A stretch of DNA of 41,718 bases from Bacteroidales bacterium (lineage in GTDB: Bacteria; Bacteroidota; Bacteroidia; Bacteroidales; Muribaculaceae). The notes below the pieces were generated by a model, which saw only the letters and a list, made by a program, of their open reading frames with translations, did not search any database and had not been told where the DNA came from. The position numbers and the translations under genes are program-made. The number at the start of each line of letters is the position of its first letter. Positions within the stretch are counted from its first letter, which is position 1. Where the stretch lies: positions 1-41,718 of the forward strand of contig JALEMF010000017.1 in assembly GCA_022768005.1 (NCBI GenBank), read 5' to 3'. This document shows positions 19,736 to 27,743 of the stretch, in pieces.

Positions 19736-20449
19736 TTATTCTGAAAATAGTAAAAATATTGTAGGAATTTTATCGTAGTTGTATTTAGCTTTGCTCCACC
19801 AAGACAGTTTCCGAGTGATAATGCTTTGTTTTTCTCCTGTAATGTCAGAGGCAACGCAGAGGAGCATATTAGGCTTGAGCGATGCAGCAAGTTCCGCTAT
19901 CAGCTTGTTGTTACGGTACGGAGTCTCAATGAAAATCTGAGTTTGTCGCTCATGGATAATTCGTCGCTCCAGTTCTTTCATCTTTGCTGCTCTTGCGGCT
20001 TTATCTATGGGCAAGTAGCCGTTGAAAGCGAAACTTTGTCCGTTAAATCCTGACCCCATCAGCGACATCAGTATGCTTGACGGTCCTACTAACGGTACTA
20101 CTTCAATTCCTTTTTTCTGCGCTATAGCCACCACGTCTGCTCCGGGGTCTGCTATGGCGGGACAACCGGCTTCAGAAATTACACCCATAGAATGTCCTTG
20201 CTCCAGCGGAACTATCATTTCCGGCATTTCAGCAGGCTTGGTCTGTTCATTCAGAGTGAAGAAGGTGATGGTGTCAATGTCTATAGACTTATCACACTGT
20301 TTGAGGAAACGGCGTGCGGAACGGATATTTTCTACTATGAAATATTTTATTTCACGCAAGATTTCCGTGTTAAAGCCGGGCAATACTTTCTGTGTGGTGT
20401 CAGGTGACAGCGGCACAGGGAAGAGATATAGTTTAGCGTTGCTCATCAC
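19736..20449 (-). CDS. Tetrapyrrole-methylase-fold SAM methyltransferase (RsmI-like)
   Basis: A 237-residue S-adenosylmethionine-dependent methyltransferase of the tetrapyrrole methylase fold. The motif GVISEAGCPAIADPGADVV near residue 88-106 corresponds to the segment of RsmI that binds SAM, and VPLVGPSSIL follows at about 118. RsmI methylates C1402 of 16S rRNA, but this shorter protein belongs to a Bacteroidota subgroup whose target I do not know. It is four bases downstream of miaB, another RNA-modification gene, in an apparent operon. Confidence 0.85.
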   Translation of the reverse strand: MMSNAKLYLFPVPLSPDTTQKVLPGFNTEILREIKYFIVENIRSARRFLKQCDKSIDIDTITFFTLNEQTKPAEMPEMIVPLEQGHSMGVISEAGCPAIADPGADVVAIAQKKGIEVVPLVGPSSILMSLMGSGFNGQSFAFNGYLPIDKAARAAKMKELERRIIHERQTQIFIETPYRNNKLIAELAASLKPNMLLCVASDITGEKQSIITRKLSWWSKAKYNYDKIPTIFLLFSE

Positions 20450-20453
20450 AGTG

Positions 20454-21818
20454 TTATTTCTGAATATGTCCTATAAGTGTGGCGGAAGAAACTTCGTCAA
20501 TGGTGACAGGGACGAGGTCTCCAACTTTGGCATCTCCGCGGTCAAATACCACGGTCTTGTTCTGCTGAGTGCGACCAACCATCTGAGCCGTGCTTCTCTT
20601 TGACACACCTTCTACGAGAACTTCGAAAGTCTTACCGATGTCACGCTTGTTAGAGGCTAATGATAATTCGTTTTGAAGGGCAATCATACGGTTAAGACGG
20701 TCAATTTTTACGTCTTCCGGAACGTTGTCTTTCATCTCGCGAGATGCGAGTGTGCCGGGGCGTTCAGAGTATTTGAACATAAATGAAGAGTCAAAGCCAA
20801 CTTCACGCATCAGTGAAAGTGTCTCTTGGAAATCTTCTTCGCTCTCGTTGTAGAATCCTGTGAACATATCTGTAGAAATTCCGCAGTCAGGAATCATACG
20901 GCGTATAGCGGCAATACGGTCGAGGTACCATTCGCGAGTGTATTTTCTGTTCATATTCTTAAGCACGGAGTTGCAGCCGGACTGTACCGGCAAGTGGATA
21001 TGATTACAGATGTTAGGGTACTTGGCAATAGTGGCGATTGTGTCATCGCTCATATCCTTAGGGTGCGATGTGGTGAAGCGAACTCTCATATCCGGTGCTG
21101 CTTCCGCTACCATAGCGAGTAGGTGTGCAAAGTCTATTACCTCACCGTTTTCCTTCGTGCAGCGGTAGGAGTTTACGTTTTGACCGAGCAGAGTAACTTC
21201 CTTAAATCCGCGTTTTCTCAAGTCAGCCAATTCGTTAAGAATACTTTCCGCTTCACGGCTTCTTTCACGTCCGCGAGTGTAGGGTACGATACAGTAAGAG
21301 CAGAAATTATTGCAGCCGCGCATGATGGAAATAAATCCGCTGATGCGGTTTCCACCGATGCGGACAGGGATAACGTCGCGGTAAGTCTCAGTGGTACTGA
21401 GGTTAACGTTAATAGCGGTTTCGCCTTTTTCAGCGGCAGCGAAGAGGCTCGGCAAGTCCATATAACTGTCCGGTCCTGCAACGACGTCAACACCATGGTT
21501 ATTAATAAGCACGTCACGTACACGCTCAGCCATACAACCGATAACTCCCACGATAAGTTTATGCTTTTTGCCGCGCTTACGGCGAAGTGATGCAAGATAT
21601 GTAAGACGAGAAACGATTTTTTGCTCCGCATTGTCACGGATAGAACAAGTGTTCAACAGGATAGCATCAGCATCTTCAATATTCTCAGTCATTTCGTATC
21701 CCGCCATACCAAGTATAGCCGCAACGACTTCGCTATCTGCTACATTCATCTGGCAGCCATACGTTTCAATATAAAGTTTACGACTATCATTGTCGTGGAG
21801 TTTCGGGGTATTATTCAT
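20454..21818 (-). CDS. miaB: tRNA-2-methylthio-N6-dimethylallyladenosine synthase
   Basis: Adds a methylthio group to i6A37 of tRNAs, using two iron-sulfur clusters. The 454-residue protein has the N-terminal UPF0004 domain with Cys22, Cys58 and Cys95, the radical SAM motif CX3CX2C at Cys169, Cys173 and Cys176 (GCNNFCSYCIVPYTRGRE), and a C-terminal TRAM domain from about residue 385. TRGRERSR and the overall length favour MiaB over MtaB or RimO. It is the first gene of a three-gene minus-strand group, divergent from the CoA transferase gene. Confidence 0.95.
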   Translation of the reverse strand: MNNTPKLHDNDSRKLYIETYGCQMNVADSEVVAAILGMAGYEMTENIEDADAILLNTCSIRDNAEQKIVSRLTYLASLRRKRGKKHKLIVGVIGCMAERVRDVLINNHGVDVVAGPDSYMDLPSLFAAAEKGETAINVNLSTTETYRDVIPVRIGGNRISGFISIMRGCNNFCSYCIVPYTRGRERSREAESILNELADLRKRGFKEVTLLGQNVNSYRCTKENGEVIDFAHLLAMVAEAAPDMRVRFTTSHPKDMSDDTIATIAKYPNICNHIHLPVQSGCNSVLKNMNRKYTREWYLDRIAAIRRMIPDCGISTDMFTGFYNESEEDFQETLSLMREVGFDSSFMFKYSERPGTLASREMKDNVPEDVKIDRLNRMIALQNELSLASNKRDIGKTFEVLVEGVSKRSTAQMVGRTQQNKTVVFDRGDAKVGDLVPVTIDEVSSATLIGHIQK

Positions 21819-21855
21819 TGCAATATAAAATTTTCGCCATAAAAAAAGAATTGTT

Positions 21856-21886
21856 TTTGCAATTCAATTCAAAATTATTACTTTTG
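21856..21886 (+). promoter_or_regulatory. Promoter of the CoA-transferase gene
   Basis: TTTG (21856-21859), a 19-base spacer and TACTTTTG (21879-21886) fit the Bacteroidota consensus in both boxes and spacing. The predicted leader is about 75 bases. Confidence 0.75.
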
Positions 21887-21968
21887 TGCAAAATTACTAA
21901 AACCAATCCTCAGACACAAATAAATTGGTGTGTAAATAAATAAAAATTATATATCTATACCGAAAATT

Positions 21969-23462
21969 ATGTCATTCAACTTTATTACTGCTGAAGAAGC
22001 TGCGTCAATGATAAACAATGGCGCTACAATAGGTTTTTCCGGCTTCACAGCGCCAGGTACACCTAAGGCAGTACCTGAGGCACTCGCTAAGAAAGCCGAA
22101 AAAGAACATGCTGAAGGACGACCTTTCAAAGTGAATATTTTCTCAGGTGCATCAACAAGTGACCATGCAGACGGTGCTTTGTCCCGTGCTAATGCTATCA
22201 ATATGCGAGCACCTTACCAGAATGTGCCGGACTTGCGTAAACGTATTAACAGCCACGATGCACATTACTTTGACCGTCACCTTTCAGAGATGGCACAGGA
22301 AGTGCGTTACGGTTTTTACGGAAAAGTGGATTTTGCTATTATTGAAGCTGCTGAAATTTCACCCGACGGTGAAGTACTCCTCGGTACCGGACTCGGCAAT
22401 ACTCCTACTTACGCTGCTCTTGCAGACAAAATCATCATCGAACTTAATGAGGCATTACCGAAGTCACTTTACGGTATGCACGACGTAGTGATGCTGCAAG
22501 ACCCTCCTTACCGCCGTGAAATTCCTATTTACAAGGCAAGTGACAAAATCGGTCGCCCGACCCTTAAGATTGACCCGAATAAAGTTGTAGGTATTGTACG
22601 TACCAAATCATACGATGGTGTAAAGCCTTTCACAGAGCCTGATGAAGTTTCAAAACAAATCGGTGCAAACGTAGTGCGTTTCCTTCTTCACGAATATAAA
22701 TCAGGAAAACTTCCAAAGGAATTTTTACCACTTCAGTCAGGAGTAGGAAATGTTGCAAACGCTGTTCTTTATGACCTTGGCGAAAGCACGGAACTTCCAC
22801 CGTTTATGATGTATACTGAAGTGATGCAGAATGCAGTGCTTGAACTTATGAAGAAAGGTAAATGTACCTTTGCCAGCACATGCTCTATGACATTCAGTGA
22901 TGACGTAGAAGAAGAACTCTTCAAGGATATGAGTTTCTTCCACGATAAAATCGTACTTCGTCCTGCAGAAATTTCAAATAATCCGGAAGTTATCCGCCGA
23001 ATAGGCGTTATCGCAATGAACACCGCCCTTGAAGCAGACATCTTCGGCGGTATCAATTCAACACACGTACTCGGCACTAAGATGATGAACGGTATCGGTG
23101 GTTCAGGAGACTTCACGCGTAACGCATACATCTCAATCTTCTCATGCCCGTCAATCACAAAGGGCGGACTTATCAGTAACATCGTGCCGATGGTAGCCCA
23201 CGAAGACCATTCAGAACACTCCGTAGATATTCTTATCACCGAGCAAGGTATAGCAGACCTTCGTGCAAAAGACCCGGTACAACGTGCTGAGACAATTATT
23301 GAAAACTGTGCTAACCCGATGTACAAAGAACTCCTCTGGGATTATCTCAAACTCGGCAAAGGCGGTCAGACACCACACACACTTGCTGCAGCCCTTTCAT
23401 TCCACACAGCATTCTCTGAAACAGGCAGTATGCAAAATGCCGATTTCTCAAAATTCAAATAA
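21969..23462 (+). CDS. Acetyl-CoA hydrolase/transferase family CoA transferase
   Basis: A 497-residue class I CoA transferase of the acetyl-CoA hydrolase/transferase group, the family of succinyl-CoA:acetate CoA transferases. It probably moves CoA between succinate, propionate or acetate in fermentation. GFSGFTAPGTPKAVP opens the N-terminal domain; a glutamate in YTEVMQ (Glu284) is a good candidate for the covalent intermediate; GSGDFTRNAY and ITEQGIADLR are C-terminal signatures. The substrate pair is inferred from the family, not visible. It has a good promoter and a 12-bp hairpin behind it. Confidence 0.93.
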   Translation: MSFNFITAEEAASMINNGATIGFSGFTAPGTPKAVPEALAKKAEKEHAEGRPFKVNIFSGASTSDHADGALSRANAINMRAPYQNVPDLRKRINSHDAHYFDRHLSEMAQEVRYGFYGKVDFAIIEAAEISPDGEVLLGTGLGNTPTYAALADKIIIELNEALPKSLYGMHDVVMLQDPPYRREIPIYKASDKIGRPTLKIDPNKVVGIVRTKSYDGVKPFTEPDEVSKQIGANVVRFLLHEYKSGKLPKEFLPLQSGVGNVANAVLYDLGESTELPPFMMYTEVMQNAVLELMKKGKCTFASTCSMTFSDDVEEELFKDMSFFHDKIVLRPAEISNNPEVIRRIGVIAMNTALEADIFGGINSTHVLGTKMMNGIGGSGDFTRNAYISIFSCPSITKGGLISNIVPMVAHEDHSEHSVDILITEQGIADLRAKDPVQRAETIIENCANPMYKELLWDYLKLGKGGQTPHTLAAALSFHTAFSETGSMQNADFSKFK

Positions 23463-23484
23463 TCAACATTTTACACCTTATATT

Positions 23485-23519
23485 CACCACACCCCGGCTT
23501 GTAAAGTCGGGGTGTGGTG
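23485..23519 (+). terminator. Strong hairpin after the CoA-transferase gene
   Basis: CACCACACCCCG (23485-23496) pairs perfectly with CGGGGTGTGGTG (23508-23519), with an 11-base loop. No long T run follows, so termination is likely but not certain. Confidence 0.65.
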
Positions 23520-23540
23520 CGTTATATATTAAATTATTCG

Positions 23541-23548
23541 TACCTTTG
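23541..23548 (+). promoter_or_regulatory. -7 box very close to the MATE start
   Basis: TACCTTTG matches TAnnTTTG exactly and ends only eight bases before the ATG at 23557. If used, the mRNA would have almost no leader. No convincing -33 box is seen. Confidence 0.5.
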
Positions 23549-23556
23549 CAGAAGAT

Positions 23557-24885
23557 ATGGCAAAGAAGAATAATTATATAGAATTGTTGAAGCTTGGCTT
23601 TCCGATATTAATCGGACAGTTGGGGCTGATAGTCGTGGCATTTGCAGATAATATAATGGTGGGACGTTATTCCACAGAGGCACTTGCATCGGCATCATTT
23701 GTTAATAGTGTATTTAATCTTGCGAATTTTGCTTGTCTTGGTTTTACTTACGGTATTACTCCTATCGTGGCTGCTCTCTATGCTCGCAAGGAGAATTTTG
23801 AGATAGGCAAGGTGTTGAGGAATGCTCTATGCGTAAATGTTCTTTTTACCTTGGCAATCTGTCTTATCCTCGGGATAATATATGCTAATGTGGAGCATCT
23901 CAGACAGCCGGAGGAATTAATGCCGCTGATAAAGCCTTATTTCTTGATAATTCTGTCCACACTTTTGCCGAATACTCTTTTCAACGTGTTTGCCCAATGG
24001 TCATACGCAATCGGTAATTCAAAGATGCCGATGTGGATTATTTTGCTTTCAAATGTTCTGAATATAATAGGTAATTATGCACTGATTTACGGACATTTCG
24101 GTGCTCCGGAATTGGGGCTTGTGGGTGCGGGACTCAGTACACTTTTTTCACGCATAGTCAGTCCGGTGATAATTATTGCTATATATTTTGCTGCCAAGAA
24201 GTACGAAGATTACTCAGAGGGCTTTTTGCAGAGCAAATTGTCTGCGGCTACTTGCAAGAAAGTTGCGGTGACGTCTTATCCTATATCGTTGCAAATGTCT
24301 ATGGAATCCGGCTCATTTTCGATAGCCGGAGTGATGGCAGGGTGGATAGGCGCAATCGCCCTCGCTTCCTTCCAGATAATAGTGATAGTAGGTACTCTCG
24401 GCTTCTGTATTTATTACAGTTTCGGCTCAGCAGTGGCGGTCCTTGTGGCAAATGCTACGGGTCTTGGTGATAAGGTGCAGATGAAGAAGGTTGCCGCCGC
24501 AGGTTATCATATAATACTGTTCCTTATGGCAATGTCTTCAATAGTATTCGTGATATTCGGCAGTCAATTAATATCCGCTTTTACTATGGATAAGTTAGTG
24601 ATAACAACTACATTAACATTGATAGTGCCGCTACTCCTTTATCAACTCGGTGATGCCACTCAGATAACGTATTCCGGAGCATTGCGCGGAACAGGGAATG
24701 TGATGCCGATGTTGTGGGTAGCATTTGTGAGTTATATAATCATCGGGATACCGGCATCGTATCTTCTTGCATTTACCTTCGGTCTTGGAATATACGGACT
24801 GATATTGAGTTTTAGTTTTTCACTCTTGCCTGCAGGAGGAGCGTTTGCATATTTCTTTTATAAAACCGTCAAAAGAATGAAATAA
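23557..24885 (+). CDS. MATE family multidrug/cation exporter
   Basis: A 442-residue inner-membrane exporter with about twelve hydrophobic helices in two homologous halves, using a sodium or proton gradient. Family marks include the opening ELLKLGFPILIGQLG with ADNIMVGRYS and, later, GSGSFSIAGVM-like and GDATQITYSGALRGTG segments. The ATG at 23557 fits the usual MATE N-terminus. Its stop codon overlaps the start of the next gene (TAATG), so sdaA is translationally coupled to it. What it exports is unknown; pairing with serine dehydratase is not an obvious functional link. Confidence 0.93.
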   Translation: MAKKNNYIELLKLGFPILIGQLGLIVVAFADNIMVGRYSTEALASASFVNSVFNLANFACLGFTYGITPIVAALYARKENFEIGKVLRNALCVNVLFTLAICLILGIIYANVEHLRQPEELMPLIKPYFLIILSTLLPNTLFNVFAQWSYAIGNSKMPMWIILLSNVLNIIGNYALIYGHFGAPELGLVGAGLSTLFSRIVSPVIIIAIYFAAKKYEDYSEGFLQSKLSAATCKKVAVTSYPISLQMSMESGSFSIAGVMAGWIGAIALASFQIIVIVGTLGFCIYYSFGSAVAVLVANATGLGDKVQMKKVAAAGYHIILFLMAMSSIVFVIFGSQLISAFTMDKLVITTTLTLIVPLLLYQLGDATQITYSGALRGTGNVMPMLWVAFVSYIIIGIPASYLLAFTFGLGIYGLILSFSFSLLPAGGAFAYFFYKTVKRMK

Positions 24886-26081
24886 TGGAATCAATTACTC
24901 GTCTATACAAAATCGGTTACGGTCCGTCCAGCAGCCATACAATGGGACCGCGTAAGGCAGCGGAAAATTTTGCTTCTCGCCACGGCGATGCAAGGCGTTT
25001 TGAAGTGACTCTTTACGGCTCACTTGCCGCAACGGGTAAAGGTCACCTTACGGACAAGGCAATCCTTGATATTCTTGCTCCTATAGCACAGACGGATATA
25101 GTGTGGAAACCGGAAATTTTCCTGCCATTTCACCCGAATGGAATGACGCTCAAGTCCTACGATGCAGATGGTAAAGAAACGGACGCCGAAACTGTGTTTT
25201 CAATCGGTGGCGGTGATATATGCCACGAAGGAGAGCGAGTGAATGCCGGAAACGATGTTTACGTGATGTCCACGATAAAGGAAATACTGGATTGGTGTGA
25301 AAACACGGGTCATTCTTATTGGGAATACGTGGATTTATGCGAAGGTCCCGGCGTGTGGGATTATCTTCAAGAAGTGTGGAACACGATGAAAGAAGCCGTA
25401 GAGCGAGGAATAGAAGCAGAGGGTGTACTTCCCGGCGGACTCGGAGTGAGACGAAAAGCAGTGACGTACTATGTTCATGCCGCAGGGTATAACAGTAATC
25501 TGAAATCGCGCGGACTTGTTTACGCTTACGCACTTGCCGTGTCAGAAGAAAATGCAGCCGGAGGAAAAATTGTCACTGCACCGACGTGCGGGTCAAGCGG
25601 AATAGTTCCGGCAGTGCTGTATCACCTTTATACTTCAAAAAACTTTTCGGAAAAACGAATTCTGCGAGCTCTTGCCACAGCCGGTATTTTTGGTAATGTG
25701 GTAAAGGCGAATGCATCAGTGTCCGGAGCGGAAGTCGGTTGTCAGGGTGAAGTTGGTGTAGCGTGTGCAATGGCAGCGGCAGCAGCAAGTCAACTGTTCG
25801 GCGGGTCTCCGGCACAAATAGAGTATTCAGCGGAAATGGGCCTTGAACACCATCTCGGCTTGACGTGTGACCCAGTGTGCGGACTTGTTCAAATACCATG
25901 CATAGAGCGTAATGCCTACGCAGCGGCACGCGCTCTTGATGCAAACCTTTACGCAGCCTTCTCCGATGGTCACCATTCCGTATCTTTTGACCGCATAGTG
26001 GAGGTAATGAAGCAAACCGGTCATGACATACCGTCACTATACAAGGAAACGGCTAAGGGCGGGCTTGCAGTGATAAAATAG
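24885..26081 (+). CDS. sdaA: L-serine ammonia-lyase, single-chain iron-sulfur type
   Basis: Converts L-serine to pyruvate and ammonia with a [4Fe-4S] cluster. The 398-residue chain joins the beta domain (YGPSSSHTMGPRKAAE, residues about 13-28) and the alpha domain. Candidate cluster ligands are Cys328, Cys332 and Cys339 in CDPVCGLVQIPC, with the PTCGSSGIVPA motif around Cys235. It starts inside the stop of the MATE gene and ends before a 9-nt-period array. The window also encodes serine synthesis (serC-serA), so both directions of serine flux are present. Confidence 0.95.
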   Translation: MESITRLYKIGYGPSSSHTMGPRKAAENFASRHGDARRFEVTLYGSLAATGKGHLTDKAILDILAPIAQTDIVWKPEIFLPFHPNGMTLKSYDADGKETDAETVFSIGGGDICHEGERVNAGNDVYVMSTIKEILDWCENTGHSYWEYVDLCEGPGVWDYLQEVWNTMKEAVERGIEAEGVLPGGLGVRRKAVTYYVHAAGYNSNLKSRGLVYAYALAVSEENAAGGKIVTAPTCGSSGIVPAVLYHLYTSKNFSEKRILRALATAGIFGNVVKANASVSGAEVGCQGEVGVACAMAAAAASQLFGGSPAQIEYSAEMGLEHHLGLTCDPVCGLVQIPCIERNAYAAARALDANLYAAFSDGHHSVSFDRIVEVMKQTGHDIPSLYKETAKGGLAVIK

Positions 26082-26086
26082 GATAG

Positions 26087-26111
26087 TAAGGGCTAAAAGA
26101 ACTTAAAAGGC
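26087..26111 (+). repeat. 9-nt-period array, copy A3
   Basis: Units GTAAGGGC, TAAAAGAAC and TTAAAAGGC spaced about nine bases apart, five bases after the sdaA stop codon. Same family as the other four arrays. Confidence 0.5.
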
Positions 26112-26155
26112 AATCCTCTGACGATATTGTCTTTCAGATTTCGAATTCTGTGTAT

Positions 26156-26500
26156 TTACCATAGAGCAACCTTGCCGCAAACTCCCAAATCCAAAGTAGC
26201 AGTGGCAATTCCAAGTGCTTTAAAGACGCGGCTCATAGTTGGAATACTTATGCTATAGCCATTCTCAATCCTTGAAATTTGAGCTCTTTGTACACCGATA
26301 CGCTTTCCAAGTTCTTCTTGAGTCAAATTTTGCATAATACGAGCCTTTTTGATAGCTTCTCCAATTTTATATGCGTGCAAAGCCTCTTCAATGTTATTGT
26401 CAAATTCATCTCTATCCGCAGAACCTTTTTTGCCGATGAGTTCGTCCGTTACTTCATCTAAGGTATAAAGTTTCATATTTCCCAATTGTTTCATAGTCAT
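26156..26500 (-). CDS. higA: XRE-family antitoxin (HigA-like)
   Basis: A 114-residue protein with a helix-turn-helix of the Cro/C1 (XRE) type in residues about 50-105 (LTQEELGKRIGVQRAQISRIENG), preceded by an N-terminal stretch typical of antitoxins that follow their toxin gene. It would neutralise the toxin and repress the shared promoter. Its ATG overlaps the toxin stop (ATGA), a normal HigBA layout. The toxin gene upstream is interrupted, so the antitoxin may now be an orphan regulator. Confidence 0.85.
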   Translation of the reverse strand: MTMKQLGNMKLYTLDEVTDELIGKKGSADRDEFDNNIEEALHAYKIGEAIKKARIMQNLTQEELGKRIGVQRAQISRIENGYSISIPTMSRVFKALGIATATLDLGVCGKVALW

Positions 26501-26835
26501 TTGTCTTTAAGTTCAAAATATTGTTTCATAATGCCTTCAGCTCTCATTATTTCCTTTTTTGGAGTCTTTTGTGTTTTTTTGATTATACCGTGTGTGGCTA
26601 CAACTAAAGTTTGTCCTTCCGTATCCCAAAAAGCAAAAAGTCTATATGCAATTCCATTATAGAGTGTACGAAATTCCCAAACTTCAGAATTTTATAACTT
26701 TTTAAAGAGCTCACTATTTCTTTCTCCACCTGCAACTCTCCAAATATTGTACAATATTTTTTTGCGAGCTTGTGGCGATATCTTTTCAAGAAATATTTTA
26801 GCTTCTTCCAATAATGCAAGCTGAAAAGTTGTCAT
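26497..26835 (-). pseudogene. higB: HigB/RelE-type toxin gene with in-frame stop
   Basis: Read from the ATG at 26835, the frame gives MTTFQLALLEEAKIFLEKIS and continues to FKKL, where a TAA stop at 26694-26692 interrupts it. Immediately after, in the same frame, it resumes with NSEVWEFRTLYNGIAYRLF and runs to a TGA overlapping the antitoxin start. Both halves together (112 codons) match the phage-derived Gp49-like/HigB toxin family in length and motifs (WEFRTLYNG, AFWD, TLVVATHG, KKTQKTP). A single base change would explain the break. Either the toxin is dead, or this is a sequencing error. No frameshift is needed. Confidence 0.8.
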
Positions 26836-26859
26836 AGATACGATATTATAATTATAATG

Positions 26860-26867
26860 CAAAAATA
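26860..26867 (-). promoter_or_regulatory. -7 box for the HigBA locus
   Basis: TATTTTTG on the minus strand fits TAnnTTTG, 24 bases upstream of the toxin ATG. Confidence 0.5.
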
Positions 26868-26874
26868 ATACTTT

Positions 26875-26892
26875 GTTTCCAATTTGTGAAAC
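26875..26892. promoter_or_regulatory. Candidate HigA operator dyad
   Basis: GTTTC (26875-26879) and GAAAC (26888-26892) form a dyad with an eight-base spacer, placed between the -33 and -7 regions of the predicted toxin-antitoxin promoter. XRE antitoxins commonly bind such dyads; assignment is by position only. Confidence 0.4.
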
Positions 26893-27025
26893 ATTTGAGG
26901 ATTTTCTATCAAAAAAAAATGTTAATGGTGTAACTTCTTTACAGTAATCTACGTCTAATATGAAAAAATAACACAAAAGAGCCGTGCATTAACTTTAATT
27001 TTAAGTTATAAGGCGAGATAGTATT

Positions 27026-27033
27026 TAACTTTG
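27026..27033 (+). promoter_or_regulatory. -7 box for the ABC exporter operon
   Basis: TAACTTTG is an exact TAnnTTTG match, 42 bases before the ATG at 27076. It covers an in-frame TTG at 27031, so that codon is not the start. Confidence 0.6.
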
Positions 27034-27075
27034 TGTTATGGAATTTTTAAATCATTATTAAAAAATCGTGACAAA

Positions 27076-27738
27076 ATGATTAAATTAATTGATATTAACA
27101 AGACGTATCCCGGAGTTGTGCCGTTGCACGTGCTTAAAGGAATAAACCTACACGTGGAAAAGGGCGAATTAGTGTCTATTATGGGTGCGTCAGGTTCAGG
27201 GAAATCCACTTTGCTCAACATCTTGGGTATCCTTGACAACTACGACACCGGCGATTACTATCTTGACGGGCTTCTTATCAAGAATCTGAGTGAAAATAAG
27301 GCTGCAGAGTTAAGAAACAAGATGATAGGATTCGTGTTCCAATCGTTTAACCTTATCAATTACAAAGACGCACTTGAAAACGTTGCTCTGCCACTGTTCT
27401 ATCAGGGAATTTCCCGTCGCCAGAGAAATAAAATGGCAATGGAACAACTTGACCGTATGGGTCTCGCTGACCGTGCTCACCACTTACCGAGTGAGCTTTC
27501 CGGCGGTCAAAAACAACGTGTGGCAATAGCGCGCGCACTTATCACAAATCCGTCAATAATCCTTGCCGATGAGCCAACAGGTGCCCTTGACAGCAAGACG
27601 TCTCACGATGTGATGAATATCTTCAAAGACTTAAATGCCGACACAGGAAAGACAATCGTCATTGTCACTCACGACCCTGGCGTAGGCGCGCAGACAAACA
27701 GAATTATCCGTATAAGTGACGGTATTATAGAAGAATAA
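27076..27738 (+). CDS. ABC transporter ATP-binding protein (MacB/LolD type)
   Basis: A 220-residue nucleotide-binding subunit. Walker A GASGSGKST (about residues 36-44), Q-loop FQSFNLI, signature LSGGQKQRVAIARAL, Walker B ILADEPTGALD and the H-loop VTHD are all intact. The LolD/MacB subfamily is indicated by the close spacing and the DEPTGALDSKT motif. It powers the two FtsX-like permeases encoded right after it (five-base gap). The ATG at 27076 was chosen because the upstream part of the frame lies in the promoter. Confidence 0.95.
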   Translation: MIKLIDINKTYPGVVPLHVLKGINLHVEKGELVSIMGASGSGKSTLLNILGILDNYDTGDYYLDGLLIKNLSENKAAELRNKMIGFVFQSFNLINYKDALENVALPLFYQGISRRQRNKMAMEQLDRMGLADRAHHLPSELSGGQKQRVAIARALITNPSIILADEPTGALDSKTSHDVMNIFKDLNADTGKTIVIVTHDPGVGAQTNRIIRISDGIIEE

Positions 27739-27743
27739 AGATT

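Noticed and set aside
21123..21590. 155-residue + strand frame opposite miaB
   Set aside because: No recognisable domain, and miaB on the other strand has all expected cysteines.
22769..23326. 185-residue open frame on the - strand
   Set aside because: Shadow of the CoA-transferase gene; no family motif of its own.
25150..26037. Two long minus-strand frames opposite sdaA
   Set aside because: Low-complexity Arg/Leu/His-rich translation opposite a well-supported gene; shadow frames.
26604..26819. 71-residue minus-strand frame inside the toxin locus
   Set aside because: It is out of frame with the toxin; the toxin frame matches the family on both sides of the stop, so this frame is a shadow.
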